Source: Microcella sp. (GTDB lineage Bacteria; Actinomycetota; Actinomycetes; Actinomycetales; Microbacteriaceae). Taken from it: 5,907 nucleotides of DNA. Numbering within the stretch: the first letter of the stretch is position 1; every line of letters begins with the position of its first letter. Location of the stretch: NCBI GenBank assembly GCA_020216895.1, contig JAIWOM010000103.1, positions 1 through 5,907 of the forward strand, given 5' to 3'. Shown one piece after another: positions 1 through 4,789 of the stretch. A program made the position numbers and the translations under genes. The notes under the pieces are model-generated. The model worked only from the letters and a program-made list of their open reading frames with translations, was not told the DNA's origin and did not search any database.

Positions 1-1
1 G

Positions 2-319
2 CTGATGCGGGCGGTCACCGCCGAGCCCTGGGCGATCGACGGCCGGGGCCGGGCCAACACCCTCACCATCGAGCGGCTGGGCGGCATCGCGAAACTGGGC
101 GCCGAGGGTGTCGTCGTGATGGGCACGCCGAGCGGCGTCGCCGTCGCCGTGAAGGTGCTCGACGGATCGATGCGGGCGACGACGCCCGTCGCGCTGCAGC
201 TGCTGGCGAGCGCCGGTGCCATCGACGCGGATGCGGCGGCCGAACTCATCGAGCGCACCAGCGAGCGCGTGCTCGCGGGCGACCGGCCCGTGGGCGCTCT
301 GCGCGTCAGCCTCGACTGA
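2..319 (+). CDS. Asparaginase II-family protein, C-terminal fragment (5' end outside window)
   Basis: The reading frame is open from the window edge (first full codon CTG at position 2) to a TGA at 317-319, giving about 105 C-terminal residues. The hallmark stretch is 'GIAKLGAEGVVV', followed by a segment ending in 'VAVKVLDGSMRA' and a helical tail. This matches the conserved C-terminal half of the L-asparaginase II family (Pfam PF06089), where a K-x-G-A-E-G core is followed by an A-x-K-x-x-D-G-x-x-R-A motif. Members are about 300-370 residues, so roughly two thirds of the protein lies upstream of the window. The family is thought to hydrolyse asparagine to aspartate and ammonia, and the Lys of the KxGAEG motif may be catalytic, though I cannot confirm the residue numbering. 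The internal ATG at position 5 is not a credible start because it falls inside the conserved domain. The gene ends convergently with the pot operon. Family assignment is fairly sure; substrate is inferred. Confidence 0.78.
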   Translation: MMRAVTAEPWAIDGRGRANTLTIERLGGIAKLGAEGVVVMGTPSGVAVAVKVLDGSMRATTPVALQLLASAGAIDADAAAELIERTSERVLAGDRPVGALRVSLD

Positions 320-326
320 GATTCAG

Positions 327-354
327 CCGGAGCCGACGCGCAGCGCGCATCCGG
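327..354. terminator. Weak candidate hairpin between convergent genes
   Basis: The 43-base gap between the asparaginase-family stop (319) and the potC-like stop (363) contains CCGGA at 327-331 pairing with TCCGG at 350-354. An inner CGCG (337-340) / CGCG (344-347) stem closes on a 3-base CAG loop, with a 5-by-2-base internal loop between the two stems. No T run follows on either strand, so it is not a classical intrinsic terminator. Such short GC-rich stems between convergent genes can act in both directions in actinobacteria, but in DNA this GC-rich they also arise by chance. Confidence 0.25.
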
Positions 355-362
355 ACGCGGTA

Positions 363-1157
363 CTAGACGCTGGCCAGACGACGGCGGCGGATGCCGGCCG
401 AGATCTGCGCGATCAGTACGAGCGCGATGGCCAGGAAGAAGACGGCCGAGGCGATGACGTTCGCCTCCGCCGGAATCCCTCGAGCGGCCGCCGTGTAGAT
501 GTAGCTCGGGAACGTCACATCAGCACCGCGGTTGAAGTTGGTGATGATGAAGTCGTCGAAGCTGAGCGCGAACGACAGCAGCGCGGCCGCCACGATGCCC
601 GGCAGGAGCATCGGGAAGGTGATGCGCCAGAACACCTGGACGGGGCTCGCGTAGAGGTCCCGACCGGCCTCCTCCAGCGCCGGGTTGAGGCTCACGACAC
701 GCGAGCGCACCGTGACCACCACGAAGCTCAGGCAGAACAGGGTGTGCGCGAGGATCACCGTGCCGATGCCCTTCGGAACACCCGCCTGCAGGAACTGCGC
801 GGCCAGACCGGCGCCGAGCACGACCTCGGGGGTCGCCATCGGCAGGAAGATCAGCAGCGTCGTCGCGTTGCGGAACTTGAACCGGTACCGCACCAGCGCG
901 ATGGCGATCATCGTGCCGAGCGTGGTCGCGAGCACCGTCGCGGCGAGACCGATGAGGAGGCTGTTGCCGAAGGCCTCGCACACGCCCTGCGCCTCGCAGA
1001 CCGTGAACCAGTTGTCGAGCGTGAAGCCGTTCCAGATGATGTTGGTGCGCCGCGAGTCGTTGAACGAGAACGCGACCGTGTAGGCGATCGGGATGAGCAG
1101 GAAGACGAACGCCATGATCGAGTACGCCCAGATGGCGTACTTGCCGAAACCCTTCAC
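363..1157 (-). CDS. potC: Polyamine-type ABC transporter permease, PotC-like
   Basis: This 264-residue inner-membrane protein is one of the two permease subunits of a spermidine/putrescine-type importer. Hydrophobic segments lie near residues 8-30, 65-89, 103-124, 131-150, 183-205 and 233-255, the six-helix pattern of the binding-protein-dependent permease family. The cytoplasmic EAA loop, which docks on the ATPase, is at about 162-183 ('EEAGRDLYASP' followed by 'FWRITFP'). Length matches PotC (about 260 residues) and the protein ends in a basic 'RRRR' cluster. The start is GTG, overlapping the potB-like stop by 4 bases (GTGA at 1157-1154), with GGAGGA at 1169-1164 and a 6-base spacing, so translation is probably coupled. 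The first external loop carries an unusual pair of cysteines, C54 and C60. It is the last gene of the operon. Role as a permease is certain; the exact substrate is inferred from the whole cluster. Confidence 0.93.
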   Translation of the reverse strand: MKGFGKYAIWAYSIMAFVFLLIPIAYTVAFSFNDSRRTNIIWNGFTLDNWFTVCEAQGVCEAFGNSLLIGLAATVLATTLGTMIAIALVRYRFKFRNATTLLIFLPMATPEVVLGAGLAAQFLQAGVPKGIGTVILAHTLFCLSFVVVTVRSRVVSLNPALEEAGRDLYASPVQVFWRITFPMLLPGIVAAALLSFALSFDDFIITNFNRGADVTFPSYIYTAAARGIPAEANVIASAVFFLAIALVLIAQISAGIRRRRLASV

Positions 1158-2071
1158 AGCAGGTCCTCCGTTCCGCTGCGCTTCACGTACGCCGCGACCA
1201 GCACCAGGATGAACGCCATCAGGATCAGCGACAGGGCCGCCGCCGCCGGGAAGTTCTGCAGCACCAGGAAGTTGGCCTCGATCACGTTGCCGATCATCGC
1301 CGTGTCGGTCGCACCGAGGAACTCGCGCGACGCGTTGATGTAGTCGCCCGCGGCCGGGATGAAGGTCAGCAGCGTGCCCGACATGACACCCGCCGCCGAG
1401 AGCGGCAGGGTGACGGTGCGGAACGTGGTCGCCGGGCTGCCGTACAGGTCGTTGCTGGCCTCCAGCAGCCGAAGGTCGAGCGAGACGAGCGTGGCGTAGA
1501 TCGGCAGCACCATGAACGGGATGAAGTTGTAGGTCAGACCGAAGATGACCGAGAACGTCGTCCCCGTGATGGTAGCCCCGGGTGGCAGGGCACCGAGCGA
1601 CGACAGGATGCCCGCCACAGGCCCCTCGACCGAGAATATCTGCTTCCAGGCCAGCGTGCGCAGCAGGAAGGAGATGAAGAACGGGGCGATCACCAGCACC
1701 AGCGCCAACGACTGCACCAGCGGGTACGGCCGCAGGGTGATGCCGATGAAGTACGCGAGCGGGAAGCCGATGAGCAGCGCGAACAGCGTCGCCAGGGCCG
1801 CGTAGCCGGCCGAGCGGAGCGCGTGCGACCAGTACTGCTCCATGACCGACACGTAGTTCTGCCAGTTGAAGGCGTTCACGTACTGCCCGAAGATCAACGG
1901 ATCGGGCTCCTGGAGGCTCGTGATCACCAGCGAGATGAGCGGGGTGACGAAGAACAGGACCAGGTAGAAGATGCCCGGCAGCAGCAGGAACAGGGCGATC
2001 GGGCTCCGACGGCGGGCGGCGGGTTCGACCGCCGGCGCCGAGGCCCCGCCCGCGAACGCGGTGAAGGCCAT
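1154..2071 (-). CDS. potB: Polyamine-type ABC transporter permease, PotB-like
   Basis: This 305-residue membrane protein is the partner permease of the PotC-like subunit, and the two would form the translocation channel. After a 25-residue cytoplasmic, Ala/Pro-rich head ending in 'RRRSP', hydrophobic segments lie near 26-50, 86-110, 119-141, 172-192, 224-240 and 277-297. The EAA loop is at about 204-224 ('EASNDLYGSP' then 'FRTVTLPLS'). 'GDYINASREFLG' near 242-253 follows it in the position where PotB proteins carry a conserved 'GD(Y/F)' loop. Length is within the PotB range of about 275-310. The ATG at 2071-2069 has GAGGAGG at 2086-2080 with an 8-base spacing. Only 3 bases separate it from the potA-like stop, and its own stop overlaps the potC-like start. 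Assignment to the PotB/PotH class is firm; putrescine versus spermidine cannot be decided from this subunit. Confidence 0.93.
   Translation of the reverse strand: MAFTAFAGGASAPAVEPAARRRSPIALFLLLPGIFYLVLFFVTPLISLVITSLQEPDPLIFGQYVNAFNWQNYVSVMEQYWSHALRSAGYAALATLFALLIGFPLAYFIGITLRPYPLVQSLALVLVIAPFFISFLLRTLAWKQIFSVEGPVAGILSSLGALPPGATITGTTFSVIFGLTYNFIPFMVLPIYATLVSLDLRLLEASNDLYGSPATTFRTVTLPLSAAGVMSGTLLTFIPAAGDYINASREFLGATDTAMIGNVIEANFLVLQNFPAAAALSLILMAFILVLVAAYVKRSGTEDLL
1164..1169 (-). promoter_or_regulatory. Ribosome binding site of potC-like gene
   Basis: Read on the minus strand this is GGAGGA, 6 bases before the GTG at 1157-1155 and inside the last codons of the potB-like gene. It supports the GTG start and a 4-base stop/start overlap. 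Confidence 0.8.
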
Positions 2072-2074
2072 GGG

Positions 2075-3295
2075 CTACGCCTCCTCGAGTTCCGCTTCGA
2101 GGTCCTTGCGCGTCTGAACGGCGATCATCGAGGTGTCGAGATCGGCGTGGAAGCGGGAGATCGGCTCGGCCTCCGCCTCGTCGGCGAGACCGAACGCGTG
2201 GTCGACCGCCCAGCTCAGCCAGACGGTGTCGCCGTCGTGGTGCAGGGTCGAGATCGACGTGTTCTGCGCGAACACGCTGATCGCGCCCAGGTGCGGGATC
2301 GTCACCTCGTACTGAGTGCTGACGCCGCTGAACGAGACGTCGGTGATGCGGCCGGGGCCGACGACGGTGCGACCCGACTGCGGCTTCGGCTCGCTGTCGT
2401 GCAGCGTGACCTTCTCGGGGCGCACGCCGACCGTGACCCGGCCGCTCGTGCGCTGCGCGCGCGCCGTCGGCACCTCGATCTTCGAGCCGGCGGCGTCGAT
2501 CACGATGGAGGTGCTCGAGCTCGAGATCACGTCGCCGGTGAAGAGGTTCGACTGGCCCAGGAACTTCGCCACGAACGCCGTGTGGGGCAGCTCGTAGAGG
2601 TCCTGCGGGGCACCCATCTGCTCGATGCGCCCCTTGTTCATGACGGCGACCGTGTCGGCCATGGTCATGGCCTCCTCCTGGTCGTGCGTCACGTGCAGGA
2701 AGGTCAGGCCGACCTCGCTCTGGATGTCCTTCAGCTCGACCTGCATCTGGCGGCGGAGCTTCAGGTCGAGGGCTCCGAGCGGCTCGTCGAGCAGCAGCAG
2801 CGCGGGTCGGTTGACCACGGCTCGGGCCAGCGCCACGCGCTGCTGCTGCCCGCCGGAGAGCTGCGTCGGCTTGCGCCCAGCGACGTGGTCGAGCTCGACC
2901 AGCTGCAGGGCCTCGTGCGCGAGAGCATCCGCGTTCTGGATGCCACGCCGCTTCAGACCGAACGCGACGTTCTGGAGGATCGTCATGTGCGGGAAGAGGG
3001 CGTAGCTCTGGAACACCGTGTTGACGGGGCGCTGGTACGCCTTCGTCGCGGTGACGTCCTTGCCGCCGATCAGGATGCGGCCCGCGGTGGGCTCCTCCAG
3101 GCCGGCGATCAGGCGGAGAGTGGTCGTCTTGCCGCAGCCCGACGGGCCGAGCAGCGCGAAGAACGACCCCGCGGGGATCGTCAGATCGAGCTCCTCGATC
3201 GCCGTGAAGCCGGGGAAGCGCTTGCTGATGCCGACCAGTTCAAGGTCGGCACCCGCCTCGGCGAACCCGCTCTTCGGAACCTCGTTGTTCGTCAC
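2075..3295 (-). CDS. potA: Polyamine-type ABC transporter ATP-binding protein, PotA-like
   Basis: This 406-residue cytoplasmic ATPase would power import through the PotB/PotC-like channel. The nucleotide-binding domain covers about residues 18-250: Walker A 'GPSGCGKT' (50-57), Q-loop Gln96, ABC signature 'LSGGQ' (146-150), Walker B 'LLLLD' plus catalytic Glu (166-171), D-loop 'GALD' (174-177) and switch His204. A C-terminal TOBE-type beta domain follows at about 280-365, including 'VGVRPEKV' (289-296), typical of PotA/MalK-class subunits and often regulatory. The last 40 residues are an acidic, helical tail ('AEAEPIS', 'AELEEA'), making the protein somewhat longer than E. coli PotA (378). The start is GTG at 3295-3293, because the next in-frame Met (M104) would remove Walker A and an in-frame TGA lies just upstream. 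It follows the binding-protein gene by 29 bases. All catalytic motifs are intact. Confidence 0.95.
   Translation of the reverse strand: MTNNEVPKSGFAEAGADLELVGISKRFPGFTAIEELDLTIPAGSFFALLGPSGCGKTTTLRLIAGLEEPTAGRILIGGKDVTATKAYQRPVNTVFQSYALFPHMTILQNVAFGLKRRGIQNADALAHEALQLVELDHVAGRKPTQLSGGQQQRVALARAVVNRPALLLLDEPLGALDLKLRRQMQVELKDIQSEVGLTFLHVTHDQEEAMTMADTVAVMNKGRIEQMGAPQDLYELPHTAFVAKFLGQSNLFTGDVISSSSTSIVIDAAGSKIEVPTARAQRTSGRVTVGVRPEKVTLHDSEPKPQSGRTVVGPGRITDVSFSGVSTQYEVTIPHLGAISVFAQNTSISTLHHDGDTVWLSWAVDHAFGLADEAEAEPISRFHADLDTSMIAVQTRKDLEAELEEA
2080..2086 (-). promoter_or_regulatory. Ribosome binding site of potB-like gene
   Basis: GAGGAGG on the minus strand, 8 bases before the ATG at 2071-2069. 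It overlaps the 3' end of the potA-like gene, so ribosomes finishing potA are well placed to reinitiate on potB. Confidence 0.75.
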
Positions 3296-3305
3296 CTCGG
3301 TGGTA

Positions 3306-3311
3306 CTCCTT
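3306..3311 (-). promoter_or_regulatory. Ribosome binding site of potA-like gene
   Basis: AAGGAG on the minus strand, 10 bases before the GTG at 3295-3293 and inside the 29-base gap after potD. The spacing is slightly long, and no other in-frame start fits, so the GTG start holds. Confidence 0.65.
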
Positions 3312-3324
3312 CAGATTGAGCGGA

Positions 3325-4533
3325 TCAGGCGCCGAGCAGGATCGCCTGGAAGGCGGCCTGGTACTCGTTCTCCTCCTGGGCCGTGAGGCCGCGGAAGATG
3401 CGCGCCTGGGCGAGCGTCTCCTCGTTGGGGAAGATCAGCTGGTTCTCGGCGAGCTCGGGGTCGATCGCGATCGCGGCCTCCTTCGCGCCCTCGACCGGCG
3501 TGATGTAGTTCACCCACGCGGCGACCTCGGCCGCGACCTCGGGCTCGTAGTAGTAGTTGATCAGGGTCTCGGCGTTGGTCTTGCGCGTCGAGCCGATCGG
3601 GATGAGGAAGTTGTCGTTCCAGAGCGTGGCGCCGCCCTCGGGGAGGACGAACTTCCACTTCTCGTAGCCGGCCTCGAAGTTGAGCAGCGTGATGTCGCCC
3701 GACCAGCAGATGGCGGCGAGGGTGTCGCCGTTGACGAGGTCCTCGGTGTACGCGTTGCCGCGGACGTTGCGGATCTGGCCCGACTCGACCTGGGTGCGGA
3801 AAATGTCGAGGGCGGCGTTGAACTCGTCGGCGGTGAAGTCGCCCGAGATGTCCACGCCGTTCTCGAGCATGATCACGCCGATGGTGTCGCGCATCTCCGA
3901 GAGCACGCCGACGCGGCCCGCGAGGTCGGGGCGCCACAGGTCGCTGACGGCGCGCACCTCGTCGGTCTCCTCGGTGTTGTAGCAAACGCCCGCGAAGCCG
4001 CCCTGCCACGGCAGAGAGTGGACGCGGCCCGGGTCGAACTGCGGGTTCTGCAGGCTCGGCACGAGGTTGGCCGCGTTGGGGATGTTGGCCTTATTGAGCT
4101 CCTGCGTGTAGCCGAGCTGGATCCAGCGGTTGACCATCCAGTCGGTGAGGCAGACGGTGTCGGCGCCGATGTCCTGCCCGAGCGCGAGCTGGTCGCGCAC
4201 CTTGGCGAAGTAGGAGTTGTTGTCGTCGACGTCGATCAGGTACGTGACCTCGATGCCGGTCTGCTCCTGGAAGGCCAGCAGGGTCGGGTAGTTGCCCTCG
4301 TCGTCCTCGTCGATGTAGAACGGCCAGTTCGCCCAGTTGAGGGTCGGGTCGTTCGCCGAGTTGTCCTCGGCCGGCGTGAGCTCGGTCGTGCCGCCCGGCG
4401 TGCAGGCAGCGAGCGCGAGCGCGGTTGCGCCAGCGCCGGTGCCGGCGAGCATCGCGCGACGCGACATCTGAGCACGCTTGGCCTGCGCGATGAGGCTGCG
4501 GATCATCGGGTCTTCGGGAAGGGGACGGTTCAT
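3325..4533 (-). CDS. potD: Polyamine-type ABC transporter substrate-binding lipoprotein, PotD-like, with Tat signal
   Basis: This 402-residue extracytoplasmic receptor would capture polyamines for the PotABC-like importer. I start it at the ATG at 4533-4531, which has AAGGAG 6 bases upstream; an ATG 30 bases earlier lacks such a site. The signal has a long n-region, a twin-arginine motif 'SRRAML' (24-29), a hydrophobic stretch and a lipobox L41-A-A-C44, so the mature protein is probably a Tat-exported lipoprotein anchored at Cys44. From a remembered alignment to E. coli PotD, ligand-site aromatics and acids are kept: W70 and Y73 ('NWPFYI'), W277 ('CWSGDI'), W305 and D307 ('LWND') and Y343 ('NYITP'). 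E213 and D216 stand where PotD has Asp168 and Glu171, and T130/W132 replace Ser83/Tyr85. The mature length of about 359 is slightly above E. coli PotD. It is first in the operon and divergent from ald. Family is firm; the exact amine is unknown. Confidence 0.94.
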   Translation of the reverse strand: MNRPLPEDPMIRSLIAQAKRAQMSRRAMLAGTGAGATALALAACTPGGTTELTPAEDNSANDPTLNWANWPFYIDEDDEGNYPTLLAFQEQTGIEVTYLIDVDDNNSYFAKVRDQLALGQDIGADTVCLTDWMVNRWIQLGYTQELNKANIPNAANLVPSLQNPQFDPGRVHSLPWQGGFAGVCYNTEETDEVRAVSDLWRPDLAGRVGVLSEMRDTIGVIMLENGVDISGDFTADEFNAALDIFRTQVESGQIRNVRGNAYTEDLVNGDTLAAICWSGDITLLNFEAGYEKWKFVLPEGGATLWNDNFLIPIGSTRKTNAETLINYYYEPEVAAEVAAWVNYITPVEGAKEAAIAIDPELAENQLIFPNEETLAQARIFRGLTAQEENEYQAAFQAILLGA

Positions 4534-4539
4534 GACGTG

Positions 4540-4545
4540 CTCCTT
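4540..4545 (-). promoter_or_regulatory. Ribosome binding site that sets the potD-like start
   Basis: AAGGAG on the minus strand, 6 bases before the ATG at 4533-4531. It favours this start over the ATG at 4563-4561, which would add ten residues (MYRHSSKEHV) with no signal-peptide character and no comparable site upstream. Confidence 0.85.
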
Positions 4546-4569
4546 AGACGAGTGCCGGTACATCGGTGT

Positions 4570-4590
4570 CCGACCGCGCGGCGCGGTGGG
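4570..4590 (-). repeat. Near-perfect GC palindrome, hairpin in the potD leader
   Basis: The core is ACCGCGC (4573-4579), a central G and GCGCGGT (4581-4587). After one mismatched pair, two more pairs extend it to 4570 and 4590. In the pot transcript this can fold into a stem of six pairs with a three-base loop plus two outer pairs, ending 36 bases before the ATG. No U tract follows, so it is not an ordinary terminator. It could be an operator, a stabilising leader stem, or chance in GC-rich DNA. Confidence 0.4.
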
Positions 4591-4634
4591 TCGATACTGT
4601 CACACAGAGCGGGCGCATCGCACCCTCAAACGGC

Positions 4635-4655
4635 TGTTTCGAGCATCCTGAAACA
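4635..4655. repeat. Inverted repeat, possible operator
   Basis: TGTTTC (4635-4640) and GAAACA (4650-4655) form perfect six-base arms around a nine-base spacer. The 15-base centre-to-centre distance of the arms is compatible with a dimeric regulator, and the right arm is shared with the GlnR-like half-site. It sits at the proposed start of the pot transcript. The responsible protein is not identifiable. Confidence 0.35.
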
Positions 4656-4676
4656 CAAATGTCACGAAATCAGCAC
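4650..4676 (+). promoter_or_regulatory. Possible GlnR-like nitrogen-regulator site
   Basis: GAAAC (4650-4654), six bases, GTCAC (4661-4665), six bases, AGCAC (4672-4676). The first two half-sites fit the remembered actinobacterial GlnR pattern (GaAAc and GTnAC separated by six), and all three keep the AC spaced by nine bases. The third half-site is weak. It overlaps the proposed pot -10 element and lies upstream of the ald promoter. Binding is inferred from pattern only. Confidence 0.3.
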
Positions 4677-4686
4677 TCGATCGCAA
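4658..4686 (-). promoter_or_regulatory. Candidate promoter of the pot operon
   Basis: Read on the minus strand, TTGCGA (4686-4681) and GACATT (4663-4658) are 17 bases apart, matching sigma-70-type -35 and -10 elements at 4 and 3 of 6 positions. Transcription would begin near 4651, giving a leader of roughly 118 bases before the potD-like ATG. The match is moderate and another position is possible. Confidence 0.35.
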
Positions 4687-4693
4687 GAAACGA

Positions 4694-4712
4694 TGCGGAA
4701 TCCATTGCGGAA
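4694..4712 (+). repeat. Short direct repeat upstream of the ald -10
   Basis: TGCGGAA occurs at 4694-4700 and again at 4706-4712, a 12-base period close to one helical turn, immediately before the proposed ald -10 at 4719. It may be a tandem regulator site or part of a -35 region; the repeat is too short to be sure. Confidence 0.3.
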
Positions 4713-4718
4713 AGCCGC

Positions 4719-4724
4719 TACGCT
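4719..4724 (+). promoter_or_regulatory. Candidate -10 element of the ald promoter
   Basis: TACGCT fits the actinobacterial TANNNT -10 pattern and would place the start of transcription near 4731, about 59 bases before the ald ATG. No good -35 box lies 16-18 bases upstream; TGCGGA at 4694-4699 is 19 bases away. A weak -35 is common in actinobacterial promoters that depend on an activator, so this remains tentative. Confidence 0.35.
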
Positions 4725-4777
4725 GGGGGCGCAACGCAGCGCGGCGCGGCCAGGAGCCTCCGCGCGCTTCCCTTCGC

Positions 4778-4783
4778 GAGGAG
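4778..4783 (+). promoter_or_regulatory. Ribosome binding site of ald
   Basis: GAGGAG lies 6 bases before the ATG at 4790-4792 and fixes the ald start. CTCCGCG at 4758-4764 can pair with CGCG-GGAG (4775-4783, one bulged A at 4779) around a 10-base loop, which would partly hide the site. Confidence 0.85.
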
Positions 4784-4789
4784 ACACTG

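Larger units (their letters stand above)
4534..4789. promoter_or_regulatory. Divergent control region between potD-like gene and ald
   Basis: This 256-base non-coding stretch separates two genes transcribed away from each other. Its central part (about 4625-4715) is clearly richer in A/T than the surrounding DNA, as expected for promoters in a high-GC genome. It contains a candidate promoter for each direction, an inverted repeat (4635-4655), a possible GlnR-like three-half-site array (4650-4676), a direct repeat (4694-4712), and leader hairpins on the potD side (4570-4590) and the ald side (4758-4783). Each is listed separately. No ORF here resembles a protein. Confidence 0.8.

Noticed and set aside
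216..1343. 375-codon open frame on the plus strand across the asparagine-gene end and potC
   Set aside because: It overlaps the real asparaginase-family frame and runs antisense to potC; the translation is repetitive Arg/Glu/Asp/His sequence.
1823..3319. 498-codon open frame on the plus strand across potA and potB
   Set aside because: It is antisense to two genes with intact ABC motifs. Its translation is rich in Arg, Asp, Val, Leu and Gly with no recognisable domain, as expected of an open antisense frame in GC-rich DNA.
4534..4563. Ten-residue N-terminal extension of the potD-like protein from the ATG at 4563
   Set aside because: The ATG at 4533 has AAGGAG at ideal spacing and leaves a coherent Tat lipoprotein signal; the upstream ATG has neither.
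4705..4724. TTGCGG (4705-4710) as the -35 partner of TACGCT (4719-4724)
   Set aside because: Only 8 bases separate them, far too close for a sigma-70-type promoter.
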